This document shows positions 24,853-42,200 of a DNA stretch of 64,000 bases, one piece after another. The stretch covers positions 5,899,001 to 5,963,000 of the forward strand of contig NZ_LT629705.1 in NCBI RefSeq assembly GCF_900103875.1, written 5' to 3'. The notes under the pieces were generated by a model. The model searched no databases. It had not been told where the DNA came from and was given only the letters and a program-made list of their open reading frames with translations. The stretch comes from Pseudomonas arsenicoxydans. GTDB taxonomy: Bacteria; Pseudomonadota; Gammaproteobacteria; Pseudomonadales; Pseudomonadaceae. Positions within the stretch are counted from its first letter, which is position 1. The number at the start of each line of letters is the position of its first letter. The translations under genes were made by a program, and so were the position numbers.

Positions 24853-26094
24853 TCACTCGCCCTGTCGGGCCGGCGCGTCCAGTTCGAAAGCTGTGTGCAG
24901 AGCGCGCACAGCCAGTTCCAGGTACTTCTCTTCGATCACCACGGAAACCTTGATTTCCGAGGTCGAGATCATCTGGATGTTGATGCTTTCTTTTGCCAGG
25001 GATTCGAACATGCGGCTGGCCACGCCTGCGTGGGAACGCATGCCGACGCCGACGATCGAGACCTTGGCGATCTTGATGTCGCCAACCACTTCACGGGCAC
25101 CGATCTCGCGAGCGGTGTTTTCCAGCACGGTCTGTGCGGCCTGGAAGTCATTGCGGTGCACGGTGAAGGTGAAGTCGGTGGTGTTATCGTGCGCAACGTT
25201 CTGCACGATCATGTCGACTTCGATGTTCGCGGCACTGATCGGGCCGAGAATCTTGAACGCCACGCCTGGGGTGTCTGGCACGCCACGGATGGTCAGCTTG
25301 GCTTCATCGCGGTTGAAAGCGATGCCGGAAATGATCGGCTGTTCCATGGTTTCCTCTTCATCAATAGTAATGAGGGTGCCCGGACCCTCCTTGAAGCTGT
25401 GCAGTACGCGCAGCGGAACGTTGTACTTGCCGGCGAATTCCACCGCACGGATCTGCAACACCTTGGAACCGAGACTGGCCATTTCCAGCATCTCTTCAAA
25501 GGTGATCTTGTCCAGGCGCTGAGCCACGGAGACAACACGCGGATCGGTGGTGTAGACGCCATCGACGTCGGTGTAGATCTGGCATTCGTCAGCCTTCAAG
25601 GCTGCCGCCAGCGCCACGCCGGTGGTGTCGGAACCGCCACGACCGAGGGTGGTGATGTTGCCGTGCTCGTCGACGCCTTGGAACCCGGCGACAACCACTA
25701 CACGACCCGCCTTCAGATCACCGCGAATCTTCTGGTCATCAATCTGCAAGATACGCGCTTTATTGTGCGCGCTGTCCGTCAGAATCCGCACCTGATTGCC
25801 GGTGTACGACACCGCTGGCACGCCGCGCTTGATCAGCGCCATTGCCAACAGCGCAATCGTCACCTGCTCACCGGTGGAAACGATCACGTCCAGCTCGCGC
25901 GGAACCGGTTGGCCGTCGCCACTGATTTGCTTGGCCAGATCGATCAGACGGTTGGTTTCGCCGCTCATTGCAGACAGCACAACCACCAGGTCATCGCCGG
26001 CATCGCGGAATTTCTTAACCTTGTCGGCGACCTGCTCGATTCTCTCGACAGTACCGACTGAGGTGCCTCCAAATTTCTGTACGATCAAAGCCAT
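24853..26094 (-). CDS. lysC: Aspartate kinase LysC
   Basis: This 413-residue protein has the kinase start VQKFGGTSVG, the nucleotide-binding GFQGVDEHGNITTLGRGGSDTT, and tandem ACT domains in the last 150 residues for lysine and threonine feedback. It phosphorylates aspartate, the first step of the lysine, methionine and threonine pathway. An internal start for a beta subunit, known in related enzymes, is possible at the Met around 25350 (MEQPIISGIAF). It lies between alaS and rsmA as in other pseudomonads. Confidence 0.96.
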   Translation of the reverse strand: MALIVQKFGGTSVGTVERIEQVADKVKKFRDAGDDLVVVLSAMSGETNRLIDLAKQISGDGQPVPRELDVIVSTGEQVTIALLAMALIKRGVPAVSYTGNQVRILTDSAHNKARILQIDDQKIRGDLKAGRVVVVAGFQGVDEHGNITTLGRGGSDTTGVALAAALKADECQIYTDVDGVYTTDPRVVSVAQRLDKITFEEMLEMASLGSKVLQIRAVEFAGKYNVPLRVLHSFKEGPGTLITIDEEETMEQPIISGIAFNRDEAKLTIRGVPDTPGVAFKILGPISAANIEVDMIVQNVAHDNTTDFTFTVHRNDFQAAQTVLENTAREIGAREVVGDIKIAKVSIVGVGMRSHAGVASRMFESLAKESINIQMISTSEIKVSVVIEEKYLELAVRALHTAFELDAPARQGE

Positions 26095-26185
26095 TTCAAA
26101 GCCGCCTCAGCCCATGAAGGGCGCCCAAATAATCACTCAAACAGCGTTGCGGCCCGCCACTAGACTGCGGGCCGGACACACTGCC

Positions 26186-28810
<2,625 letters not shown>

Positions 28811-28956
28811 TAGGTTCTTCCACGGAGGCTGCGGCCAAAGGCCTGTGCGAAACGTCAACAGACGAAGCGACGGCAAAGGGCCGCATTATATCGGCCCAGC
28901 GCGCGGGGTACAGCGTGTTTATACGATAGAAACGGTCAATTGGACCGCTAACGCGA

Positions 28957-29961
28957 TCAGTTGCGAGAAAAGTCGACGAATGTCGCGACGACCTGCTCGA
29001 TTTGAGCACGGCTCACGTCCATGTGCGTGACCATTCGCAAGCGACCTGCGGCGCTCAGCTTGATGCCGCGTTCGCCGGCAAACGCCTTGATCGCCTCAGC
29101 CTTATCGCCCATCTGCACATATACCATGTTGGTCTGCACCGGCTCGACTTCGTAACCCGCCGCACGCAGCCCCTCGGCCAACAATTGAGCATTGGCATGG
29201 TCATCGGCCAGACGCTGGATATTATTGTCCAGGGCGTACAGCCCCGCCGCCGCCAGAATGCCGGCCTGGCGCATGCCACCACCGACCATCTTGCGCAGAC
29301 GCCGTGCCTTGCCGATCAGCTCGGTGGAACCACACAGCACCGAACCAATCGGCGCGCCCAGGCCTTTGGAGAGGCAGACCGAGACCGAATCAAAATACTG
29401 AGTGATCTCACGCGCATCAACACCTAGCTTGACCGCCGCGTTGTACAACCGGGCACCATCAAGGTGCAAGGCTAGGCCATGTTCCTGGGTGAAGCTGCGG
29501 GCCCGCGCCAGATACTCCAGTGGCAACACTTTGCCTTGCATGGTGTTTTCCAGCGCCAGCAGGCGCGTGCGGGCGAAGTGGAAATCGTCCGGCTTGATCG
29601 CCGCCGCCACGTGCGCCAGGTCCAGCGAACCGTCGGCCTGCACCTCCAGCGGTTGTGGCTGGATCGAACCGAGCACCGCCGCGCCGCCACCTTCGTATTT
29701 ATAGGTATGCGCTTGCTGGCCGACGATGTATTCATCGCCGCGCTCGCAGTGAGCCATCAGGCCCAGCAGGTTGCTCATGGTGCCCGTCGGCACGAACAGC
29801 GCCGCGGCGAAACCCAGGCGTTTTGCCAGTTCCGCTTCCAGACGATTGACCGTCGGATCCTCGCCATAAACGTCGTCCCCGGTGGCCGCGCCGGCCATCG
29901 CGTCGAGCATCCCTGCGGTCGGTTGGGTGACGGTGTCGCTGCGAAGATCGATAACGCTCAT
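28957..29961 (-). CDS. ltaE: Low-specificity L-threonine aldolase
   Basis: This 334-residue PLP enzyme of fold type I starts [14 protein letters not shown], the family signature. The cofactor lysine lies in [14 protein letters not shown], and the substrate region is [13 protein letters not shown]. It cleaves L-threonine or L-allo-threonine to glycine and acetaldehyde. It is separated from alaS by about 150 bp and stands alone. Confidence 0.93.
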   Translation of the reverse strand: MSVIDLRSDTVTQPTAGMLDAMAGAATGDDVYGEDPTVNRLEAELAKRLGFAAALFVPTGTMSNLLGLMAHCERGDEYIVGQQAHTYKYEGGGAAVLGSIQPQPLEVQADGSLDLAHVAAAIKPDDFHFARTRLLALENTMQGKVLPLEYLARARSFTQEHGLALHLDGARLYNAAVKLGVDAREITQYFDSVSVCLSKGLGAPIGSVLCGSTELIGKARRLRKMVGGGMRQAGILAAAGLYALDNNIQRLADDHANAQLLAEGLRAAGYEVEPVQTNMVYVQMGDKAEAIKAFAGERGIKLSAAGRLRMVTHMDVSRAQIEQVVATFVDFSRN

Positions 29962-30161
29962 GAATCTGGCCTCGGTAAGCAGGGGAAAATCCCTTTCAGG
30001 ATGGAAGTACTGCGGTCATGACGATGAATAATCAACCCTTGGGCGCGGAAAAGACCCGCCTTATCAGTGAAAAACTCGATATCAATCATCAGAAAGCAGC
30101 GATGCGCGGCTCACAAATATGTGTTAAAAACGCTTCGCCGCCAAACAATCTGGCGGCAAAA
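29962..30161. other. Intergenic region before the FMN riboswitch
   Basis: This holds the leader of the divergent threonine aldolase gene and, presumably, the promoter of the ribH transcript. No gene or clear motif is seen. Confidence 0.4.
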
Positions 30162-30329
30162 ACGTTCTCAGGGCGGGGTGCAACTCCCCACCGGCGGTAA
30201 TTGCGCGCAACGCGCATAGCCCGCGAGCGCTTGGCGACTGACACGGCAATGGCTGTGCTGGCGACAAGGTCAGCAGACCCGGTGTGATCCCGGGGCCGAC
30301 GGTCATAGTCCGGATGAAGAGAGAACGGG
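30162..30329 (+). ncRNA. FMN riboswitch (RFN element)
   Basis: All conserved RFN blocks are present: TTCTCAGGGCGGGGTGCAA, CTCCCCACCGGCGGTAAT, AGCCCGCGAGCG, GGTCAGCAGACCCGGTG, ATCCCGGGGCCGACGGT and ATAGTCCGGATGAAGAGAGAA. It lies 100 bp before ribH and will couple its expression to FMN level. Confidence 0.97.
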
Positions 30330-30432
30330 ATTGGCGCCAAAGGGCCGTCCGCAGGCATTCGTGCGAGCGTGCGTACCCTTAAATCCCATTCGATTCATAT
30401 GCCCTGTTTTATACATAAACAGGAGTCAGAAC

Positions 30433-30942
30433 ATGCAACCCACCGCAATCGATAGCAAAAGCAAAAACCATCAGGGCGAGCGCGTTGCGTTCATCCAGGC
30501 CTGCTGGCACAAGGAAATTGTCGATCAGAGCCGTAAAGGCTTCGTCACCGAAATGATTGCGCAGGGTTATCAGGAGTCGGACATCGATTTCTTCGAAGTC
30601 GGCGGCGCCTTTGAAATTCCATTGCACGCCAAGTTGCTGGCCAAGTCCGGTCGTTACGCCGGCATCGTCGCTGCGGGCCTGGTGGTTGATGGCGGCATCT
30701 ACCGTCACGAATTCGTCGCCCAGTCGGTGATCAGCGGCCTGATGCAGGTTCAGCTGGAAACCGAAGTGCCGGTGTTCTCAGTGGTGCTGACCCCTCATCA
30801 CTTCCATGCCGGCGAAGAACATCAGAAGTTCTTCTTCGAGCATTTCGTGCATAAAGGCCAGGAAGCGGCGAAGACGTGCGCGGATACGTTGCACAAGATG
30901 CGTGCGTTGCGTCGCACGGAACATCGCGCAGTAGCTGTCTAA
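30433..30942 (+). CDS. ribH: 6,7-dimethyl-8-ribityllumazine synthase, type II (RibH2-like)
   Basis: The ATG at 30433 lies after AGGAG, giving 169 residues. Conserved blocks are FIQACWHKEIVDQSRKGF, FFEVGGAFEIPLHAK, GLVVDGGIYRHEFVA and SVVLTPHHFH. The sequence follows the decameric type II enzymes rather than the 60-mer type found with ribBD/nusB. It catalyses the penultimate step of riboflavin synthesis. It is the only riboflavin gene behind this riboswitch, so it probably works as a flavin-regulated second copy. Confidence 0.92.
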   Translation: MQPTAIDSKSKNHQGERVAFIQACWHKEIVDQSRKGFVTEMIAQGYQESDIDFFEVGGAFEIPLHAKLLAKSGRYAGIVAAGLVVDGGIYRHEFVAQSVISGLMQVQLETEVPVFSVVLTPHHFHAGEEHQKFFFEHFVHKGQEAAKTCADTLHKMRALRRTEHRAVAV

Positions 30943-30989
30943 ACATCGAACCGCTGATATGAGTGAGGTCTCTGGCTTCACTCAACACC

Positions 30990-31079
30990 TGTGGGAGCGG
31001 GCTTGCCCGCGATGGCGGTATGCCAGTCACCATAGTTATTGACTGACAGTCCGCTATCGCGGGCAAGCCCGCTCCCACA
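30990..31079. repeat. REP-type inverted pair (family 1)
   Basis: Perfect 24-bp arms at 30990-31013 and 31056-31079 (core GTGGGAGCGGGCTTGCCCGC). The same arms recur at 37594-37682. It lies between the convergent ribH and aruE. Confidence 0.9.
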
Positions 31080-31109
31080 TGGGTGCTTTTGTCGAGCTTG
31101 AGATCAGCG

Positions 31110-32120
31110 TCAGGCGAGGTTTTCGTCGGTGGCGGGCACGATCAGGATGCCGGCACGCAGGCCGTTCTTGACCTTGGGGTTCGGGAAGATGATCCGGGCG
31201 CCCTGCTCTTCGATAATCCAGCGGGTCTGGGCGATGTCTTCGGCCAGCACGTAACCCACATCCAATTCCGAAAAATTCTCAATGTCTGCTGGCAGGTTCA
31301 AGCGGAAGCTATCGCTGTGCTTGATGATTTCCCGGGCCACGCTAAACAGCTGCAAACCATTGAGGTCGTCATCAGCCAGCGGCGGTTCGTTGCCTTCGAT
31401 AATCTGTTGCAGACGCTTTTCCAGCAGCGAGACGTTAACCCCTTCGTTCTGCCCGAACGGCCGCGCCTTGCCCAACTCAAGGGTAAAAGACTCGGCGCCG
31501 AGCTTGTCGTAGGTGTAGGAGCTGAAGACGATGGACGGTTTGTTCTGCAGCAACACCGCTTCCATGCCCGCGGCGCGCAGGCGAGCCAGCTCTACGCGTG
31601 AATGCTGGCGACCTTCTTTCCACGGGTACAACGCGAACTGCTCGATTTTCGAGCCACGGATCGCCGTGTGCAGGTCGTAGTGCAGACGGTTGCGGTCCGG
31701 CAAGCTGAAGAAACTTGCGGCCAACCGCTCCAGCTCACACGCGCGCAGGGCTTCGGAACCGCTGGTTTGTTCGTGACGGCCGTTGAACAGCCGATTGACG
31801 TCCTGCTCGATGAAACGCTCGCCTTTGCGAATGGCTTCAGGGTTACCGAACAGAAACAGAATACGGGCGCGCGGCTTGATATCGCCGCGGGCAATGTCGT
31901 GCAACAGGCGATCGAGCAACTCGATCGGCGCTGTTTCATTGCCATGGATACCGGCTGATAGCAGCAGGTCCAGGCCATTGTCGCGAGCTTCAGGTGGCCG
32001 GACTTCCAGCGCACCTTCGCTCAACCAGCGCATGCGTACGCCTTCGACAGTCAGTTGAGTCTTCTCCGCCGGTTCGCGGCCGGCGAGCGTCAGTTCAAGC
32101 AGTTTGCCGAGGGCGAGCAT
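31110..32120 (-). CDS. astE: Succinylglutamate desuccinylase
   Basis: This 336-residue zinc carboxypeptidase-like enzyme has the metal ligand block GIHGNETAP and [13 protein letters not shown], and the catalytic Glu region [10 protein letters not shown]. It catalyses the last step of the AST pathway, N-succinylglutamate to succinate and glutamate. It is also called aruE in Pseudomonas. It is the last gene of the aruCFGDB-(small)-E operon, 12 bp after the small acidic gene. Confidence 0.94.
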   Translation of the reverse strand: MLALGKLLELTLAGREPAEKTQLTVEGVRMRWLSEGALEVRPPEARDNGLDLLLSAGIHGNETAPIELLDRLLHDIARGDIKPRARILFLFGNPEAIRKGERFIEQDVNRLFNGRHEQTSGSEALRACELERLAASFFSLPDRNRLHYDLHTAIRGSKIEQFALYPWKEGRQHSRVELARLRAAGMEAVLLQNKPSIVFSSYTYDKLGAESFTLELGKARPFGQNEGVNVSLLEKRLQQIIEGNEPPLADDDLNGLQLFSVAREIIKHSDSFRLNLPADIENFSELDVGYVLAEDIAQTRWIIEEQGARIIFPNPKVKNGLRAGILIVPATDENLA

Positions 32121-32132
32121 AGAGCGGTTTCC

Positions 32133-32420
32133 TTAGTGGTCGTGTGCGCAATCCGGGCCGTGCACGTGGTCTTCGTCACCGACTTCAGCCGGCTCCATTT
32201 CCAGTTGCAGACTTACCAGATTAGTCGCCAATGGGCGCAGCAGCAGGTTAGCGTATTCGGCATCACCTTCTTCAACGTCCACGCCGATCAGCAGCTGGCC
32301 GCGGCCATCTTGCTGGATCCACAGCTCTTTGCCTTGCCACATGACCGCGACGCGGGTGCAGGAAGTTTCCAGTTGCGTGCCGTCGGTGTCTTCAAGGATC
32401 AGCTGCAGGGTATCGCTCAT
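32133..32420 (-). CDS. Small conserved protein of the aru operon
   Basis: This 95-residue acidic protein lies between aruB and aruE, the position of a small hypothetical gene (PA0900) in the P. aeruginosa operon. It reads as beta-rich (LQLILEDTDGTQLETSCTRVAVMWQGKELWI). It ends with a His/Asp-rich tail (DHVHGPDCAHDH) that could bind a metal. Function unknown; conservation of position suggests a link to arginine use. Confidence 0.75.
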   Translation of the reverse strand: MSDTLQLILEDTDGTQLETSCTRVAVMWQGKELWIQQDGRGQLLIGVDVEEGDAEYANLLLRPLATNLVSLQLEMEPAEVGDEDHVHGPDCAHDH

Positions 32421-32439
32421 GTCTTTACGCTCTCGACTT

Positions 32440-33786
32440 TCAATTAATCTGGAATGGATAAACCGCGCCCAGTTTAAGGATTTGCGTCAGTTCATCCAGT
32501 GCCGTCCGGCATTCAAGCAGTAATTGCGGGTCCGCGAGATCGTTTTCGGTCATGCGGTCGCGGTAATGCTTGTCGACCCATTCGGTCAGGGTGCCGTACA
32601 ACGGTGCCGTCATGATAACCCCTGGATTGACGGCCGCCAGTTCGGTTTCATTCAAAGCGACGCGCAAGCGCAGGCAAGCCGGGCCACCGCCGTTCTGCAT
32701 GCTTTGTTTCAGGTCAAAAACCTTCACTTCGCGAATCAGGCCGCCGGAGCTGGTCAAGCTTTGCAGGTATTGCCACACACGCTCATTGCCACGGCACTCT
32801 TCCGGCACGATCAACAGCATCGAACCGTCAGGACGCGTCAGCAGCTGGCTGTTGAACAGGTAGGAACGAACGGCGTCTTCGACGGTTACGGCGGAACGCG
32901 GCACGCAGATTGACTGAAATTTGCCGCCGACCTTGGCCAGTTTGCTTTGCAGCTCAGCGAGCATCTGCTCGGTGTCGAGGAACGCGTCCTCGTGATAGAA
33001 CAGCACTTCGCCGTTACCGACCGCGATCACGTCGTTGTGGAACACGCCCTGATCGATCACCGAAGGGTTCTGCTGGGCGTAAACCACACCGCCCTCGCTC
33101 AGGCCATGCAGACGAGCCACCGCTTGCGAGGCTTCGAGGGTCTGGCGCGCCGGGTATTTCTGCGGAGCCGGGTAACGGGTGTCGAACGCACTGCGACCAA
33201 ACACGAAGAACTCGACGCCCGCTTCACCGTATTCACGGCAGAAACGCGTGTGGTTGGCGGCGCCTTCATCACCGAATTGCGCCACGGCCGGCAACGCGGC
33301 GTGGTGAGCGAAGTGCTTCTGGTCAGCGAACATGGCGCCCAGCACTCGGCTGGTCGTCGGGTGTTCGATGCTGCGGTGGTATTTGCAATTGAGGTTGGCA
33401 GCGGTGAAGTGCACGCGACCGTCGGCCGTGTCGGCACTCGGGCTGACCGTGGCGGCGTTGGCCACCCACATGCTCGACGCTGAGCAACTGGCGACCAGCA
33501 ACGGCATCGCGTCTTTCGCTGCCTGCTCGATCACTTGTGCGTCGGTGCCGCTGAAACCCAAGCGGCGCAGCGCTGCGACGTCCGGGCGTTCTTGCGGTGC
33601 CAGAACGCCTTGCTGAAAGCCCATTTCCATCAGCGCTTTCATCTTCGCCAGGCCTTGCAGCGCAGCTTCCTTCGGGTTCGAAGATTGCTGGCTGTTGCTC
33701 TGGGACGCGACGTTGCCGTAGGACAGGCCGCCGTAGTTATGGGTCGGCCCCACTAGACCGTCAAAATTGACTTCATAGGATTTCAT
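32440..33786 (-). CDS. astB: N-succinylarginine dihydrolase
   Basis: This 448-residue AstB-family amidinotransferase-fold enzyme has the characteristic start [17 protein letters not shown] and the motifs [12 protein letters not shown] and [14 protein letters not shown], which include the catalytic His and Cys. It converts N2-succinylarginine to N2-succinylornithine, releasing two ammonia and CO2. It is aruB in Pseudomonas, the second step of the pathway. Confidence 0.96.
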   Translation of the reverse strand: MKSYEVNFDGLVGPTHNYGGLSYGNVASQSNSQQSSNPKEAALQGLAKMKALMEMGFQQGVLAPQERPDVAALRRLGFSGTDAQVIEQAAKDAMPLLVASCSASSMWVANAATVSPSADTADGRVHFTAANLNCKYHRSIEHPTTSRVLGAMFADQKHFAHHAALPAVAQFGDEGAANHTRFCREYGEAGVEFFVFGRSAFDTRYPAPQKYPARQTLEASQAVARLHGLSEGGVVYAQQNPSVIDQGVFHNDVIAVGNGEVLFYHEDAFLDTEQMLAELQSKLAKVGGKFQSICVPRSAVTVEDAVRSYLFNSQLLTRPDGSMLLIVPEECRGNERVWQYLQSLTSSGGLIREVKVFDLKQSMQNGGGPACLRLRVALNETELAAVNPGVIMTAPLYGTLTEWVDKHYRDRMTENDLADPQLLLECRTALDELTQILKLGAVYPFQIN

Positions 33787-33855
33787 CAGCGAGGCTCCAC
33801 GAGAATCTGTTGTTATAGGCTTCAGTAACTGTTCAGTGCGACCGGGTCGCGGCCT

Positions 33856-33942
33856 TCGCCAGCAGGCTGGCTCCCACAGGTTCGTTGGTGATCACACATT
33901 TTGTGTACCACCCGATCACTGTGGGAGCCAGCCTGCTGGCGA
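33856..33942. repeat. REP-type inverted pair (family 2)
   Basis: Perfect 24-bp arms at 33856-33879 and 33919-33942, with a core (AGCAGGCTGGCTCCCACAG) different from the family-1 pair. It lies inside the aru operon between aruD and aruB. Confidence 0.9.
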
Positions 33943-33948
33943 TGGGCG

Positions 33949-36440
<2,492 letters not shown>

Positions 36441-36523
36441 GCTATCTCCTCAGACGGGCCGCTTGCGCCACCCGCGAAACACTATTGCTTACTAGGCATT
36501 CTTTCCAGGCATAGCAGCAGGCG

Positions 36524-37543
36524 TTAAACCGCCACCAGGCGCACGCTGGCACCTTCACCGACGCCCAGGGCTTCGGCCGCTTCCAGATCCAGGGTCACGG
36601 GTTTACCTGGCGCGTAATCGAGCTCAAGCAACACGGCGCGGTAATCCTGCAACTGGGCGTTGGCCACTAGGTACTGACGACCGACACCTTTGACCGCCTC
36701 GCCGATTTTCACTGGCACCACACGGCTCTGGGCGATGGAACGAATCCCCGAAACACGGGCGTGCAAGGTTGGACCACCGTCGAAAATGTCGATGTAGTGA
36801 TCGGTCTCGAAGCCTTCGCGCATCAGGATATCGAAGGTGATTTGCGCGCGAGGGTGCACCTGGCCCATCGCTTCTTGAGCGGAGTCCGGCAGCAGCGGCA
36901 CGTAAATCGGGTAATGCGGCATCAGTTCGGCCAAAAACGTCCGGCTCTTCAGGCCGCACAGGCGCTCGGCTTCAGCGTAGTTGAGGTCGAAGAAGTTGCG
37001 GCCAATGGCATCCCAGAACGGCGAGTCGCCATTCTCGTCGCTGTAGCCGACGATCTCGGTCACCACGGAATCGGCGAAACGCTCCGGATGGCTGGCCACG
37101 AAGAGCAGACGCCCGCGGGAGTTGAGTTCCGCCCAAGGCGAACCGACCAACTCGCGCTGCACGTAGAAACTGGTCAGCAAGCTGTTGCCGGTCAGGTCGT
37201 GGCACTGGGAAAGCACGTGAATCTTGTTATGAATCTTCAGCTCGCGGGAGGCGTGCACGAAGGTTTCATTACGAAAACTGTAGAACGGCTCGGAATAACC
37301 GGCCGAGGCAACGATCGCCGAGCAGCCGACCAGTTTGCCGGTGGCCGTGTCTTCAAGCACGAAGAAATAGCTCTCTTCGCCGTTGAAGCTGACTTCGGCG
37401 GCAAACGAGGCTTCGCTTGCTGCGATCTTGTCGCTCAGGCGTTCAACGTCATCCGGCAAGGAAGTGACACCAATCGGGCTGTCCGCAGCCAGACGCTGTA
37501 CTTCGCCCAGATCAGCCATTTGCGCAGGGCGCATCACCAGCAT
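36524..37543 (-). CDS. aruF: Arginine N-succinyltransferase subunit AruF (AruAI)
   Basis: This 339-residue paralogue of AruG starts MLVMRPAQMADLGEVQRLA and shares the blocks LTSFYVQRELVG, MGQVHPRAQITFDIL and YIDIFDGGPTLHARV. It forms the first step of the AST pathway with AruG. The upstream gap to aruC contains a REP pair, so the operon may have uneven mRNA stability at this point. Confidence 0.94.
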   Translation of the reverse strand: MLVMRPAQMADLGEVQRLAADSPIGVTSLPDDVERLSDKIAASEASFAAEVSFNGEESYFFVLEDTATGKLVGCSAIVASAGYSEPFYSFRNETFVHASRELKIHNKIHVLSQCHDLTGNSLLTSFYVQRELVGSPWAELNSRGRLLFVASHPERFADSVVTEIVGYSDENGDSPFWDAIGRNFFDLNYAEAERLCGLKSRTFLAELMPHYPIYVPLLPDSAQEAMGQVHPRAQITFDILMREGFETDHYIDIFDGGPTLHARVSGIRSIAQSRVVPVKIGEAVKGVGRQYLVANAQLQDYRAVLLELDYAPGKPVTLDLEAAEALGVGEGASVRLVAV

Positions 37544-37593
37544 GGTGTCACTCCTTTTCTCGAAAAATACTTATTAGAAAAATGCCCGGATCA

Positions 37594-37682
37594 TGTGGGA
37601 GCGGGCTTGCCCGCGATGGCGTCCTGTCAGATAACAATGAAGTCGGCTGTCAGGCCCTCATCGCGGGCAAGCCCGCTCCCAC
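37594..37682. repeat. REP-type inverted pair (family 1)
   Basis: Arms at 37594-37617 and 37660-37682 are the same sequence as the arms at 30990. It lies between aruC and aruF. Confidence 0.9.
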
Positions 37683-37745
37683 TTTATTTGTGCCCGGCAC
37701 AAAAATTTGGATCGACACCTGAATGGTCAGGCGTCGAAGGGTCTA

Positions 37746-39111
<1,366 letters not shown>

Positions 39112-39252
39112 TATAGGGTCGCAAAGGCGCAGTTTAAACCGCCGGCACAAGTTATAGGCAGGCTTGTCGAGCGGTGCGGTAAATATGTACCGCACACCCT
39201 GCTTCATCGTTTGTTTTGCTTGGCGTCCATCCAGCCGCTAAGGGAATAGCGC

Positions 39253-42200
39253 ATGAATCAGCAAGAACCGGAGCCAATGGCTCAACCAGACGCGCATTTC
39301 CAACATGCGTTCAACAATCTGCCCGACTGGGTCTTGAAAGCATCACCGGCAACGCGAGGCGCACTGAAAAGCGCTTCAGTGGCAGTGCCTGAATGGCACA
39401 CCACCGCCACCCGCGAGCAGTTGCTGTCGTTGAAAGCCACCAGCGCGCAACACTGGACTCAGCGCAACAAGCTGGAGTCGATGCTGGATAAACTGCAAAG
39501 CGCCCGAGACTTTGCCGAACCGCTCCTGAGCAATGCATTAAAGAGTCGCTTCGGCCTGGAGCTGGACGTCAAGACAACTTTCCTGCGCCTGTACATCCCG
39601 CAAACCACGCCATGGTTCGCGATCAAAACCGGTGCTGCACGCACCTGGACGGTTTCACTGCTCGATGCAGCTTTGCACAATTTCGAGGATTCGGAGACCG
39701 CGTCGGATGCTTATGAATCCGCCTCGACATTCATCACCAAACCTTCGTCCACCGGGCAATTCGATACGTTGCCGACGATCAAACCCCGACTGTCCATTCA
39801 GGGCTTCACCCGGTTGTGCAGGGAACTGGATATCGGCGCCCAGTACGAGGCGCATCTCAAGGACAACCTGGGGTTTACCAACCCGGTGGCCGGCGCGGTA
39901 TTGAAGTCGAGTGTCATCGCGACGCACAAGGCGGCCCTTCGATCCGCACTGCAATTGGCTCACGTTCGCGGAGACCTGCCGGCCGATGCGTATCGCTCGA
40001 TGCTCGCAATCATCGAGGGCCAAAAAAACGTGATGCTGGGCAACTGGCGTCTGCACGCCAATGACCTGAAAGTGATGTCCTCGGTGCTGACCGGGATCGT
40101 CATTTTTGCGCCGCGACTCGATCTCAAATCGCAAGCATCGCGGATCATCGTTTACATTCCCGACGACCCGGAACATCCGCTCAAACAGTATCCTGACACC
40201 CTGTCGTTCATGACGGACCTGACCCGCAAGCTGCGCTCCCCTGACTACCAAACCTTCTTCAGCCGTTTTGTCGATCATGGGCAAAGGGGTGATTTTTTCG
40301 CCGACCTCAACCGCCGACTCAGCGGCGTGACCTGGCATGAGCACACGCGCGGCGACCCACGGCCAAGCTGGCGCGACACGCCCATCGACAAGCCGAACCT
40401 GCAGTTTTCGCTGAGCCCGATCAATAGCTGCCTGTGGATTCACCTCTATCAGCAACAACTGAACAAAATCCTCAACGACGCACGCACCCTTGCGGTCTCG
40501 ACCGCCCGTGCCGACCAAAACGCACGATGGGCGGCGTGGGACGCCTTCAGCCGTGTCGCCAAATCGATTCTTGAAGTGGCATCGTTCGTTGCATTGCCTT
40601 TTGTGCCTTTCCTGGGAGAGGTGATGCTGGCCTATATGGCTTATCAGGTACTCGACGAAACCTTTGAGGGCATCATCGATTGGGCCGAGGGCCAGAAAAC
40701 CGCAGCCTTCGAACAACTGATGACGCTCGTCGAAACGGTGGTTGAAGTGGGGGCATTCGCAGTCGGCGGCGCCATGGCGGCGGGTGCATTCAGCCGTCTA
40801 CTGTCTCGCGAAACCGTGGCGCTGCTTTCGCCGCTCAAAGCAATCGATACCCCGTCAGGTAAAACCCGATACTGGAAGCCGGACCTGACACCGTACGAAC
40901 AAACCGTCGACTTGCCCACTGCCGCCACACCCGATGACCTGGGTTTGTATCAGCATCAGGGCAAAACGCTGCTGCGCCTTGAAGGCAAGCTCTATAACGT
41001 CAAACCGGACAGTGAAACAGCGCAGTTTCAGATCGAGCATCCGCACCGCACCGACGCCTATCAACCGCCTCTGCGGCACAACCGGCATGGCGCCTGGCAG
41101 ACCACACTGGAACAACCTCTGGCGTGGGATCGGGAAACCGTGATGCGCCGCCTCGGTCACAGCGTCGAGTCGCTCAGCAACACAGAACGCGAACAGATCC
41201 TGCAGATCAGCGGCTTCCACGACAATGTGCTGCGCGAGACGCATGTCGAGAACCAACGCCCGCCTTCGCTACTGACCGACACCATCAAACGCTTCAAAAT
41301 CGACCGGGAGATTCAGGCCATCGTCGAGCAGCCCCTTAGCGATCACCCCGATCTTTACCAGGCCCTTAACCAGCGCAAATCGCTGTTCGAATCGCGCTAC
41401 CGTCAGCTTGAAAAAACCGACGACCCACACGTTCAACTGGTGCTCGGAAGCGCTCAAGGTTTGCCGACAGACATCGCACAAGAACTGGTGAGCAACACAA
41501 CCGGCACCGAGCTGAAGCAACTGGAGAATGGTCGTGTGCCTCAGCGCCTCAAGGACGTGGCGGTGAAAGCCATGGAGGCGGTACGCGGCGCCCGGGCGTT
41601 TGAGGGATTTTATCTCGAGGGCATGGACACGGCGGACACCCATCGACTGGCGTTGCATAGCCTCGAGTCGTTACCCGACTGGCCGGATCGCCTGCGCATC
41701 GAGGTCAGGGAATATGCCCATGAAAGCACCTTGCGCGACAGCATTGGCCAGGCTGACGCCACTCTCGTCAGAACACTGGTGCATGCAGATGACGGCAGTT
41801 ACCAGGTCCATGAAGTCTCTAATGTGCCCGTCGATTTTTATCACGCCATTCTTCAGGCGCTGCCGGATTCCGAGCGCACTACGCTGGGCTTTTCCCTTCA
41901 AGACGGCTTGGCTTTCAAACAGCACATCGCCGAGCACGCACAAAACCTACCGGGTCTACGTAGCGTATTTGCGAAAAATCCGCAGCGAAAACCTTACTAC
42001 GACCCGACGACCATGCGCCTGCCTGGCGGGGCTGATGGTTATGGTCGCGTTGACCCCAATTCACCCTCGCTCGATGACAGGGTGCGCGAGGTGTATCCCG
42101 ACATCGCACCACAGGAACTGCAGACGCTGGTCACTCGCTTGCAGCAACATCCCGATGGTGCTCGCGTCGAGCTGACACGTCTGAGCCGTGAACTTGCCCA

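Noticed and set aside
24763..26061. 432-codon open frame antisense to lysC
   Set aside because: It is opposite the well-supported lysC and is low-complexity His/Asp/Gly-rich.
30018..30200. 60-codon frame upstream of ribH
   Set aside because: It runs into the FMN riboswitch and shows no protein-like conservation.
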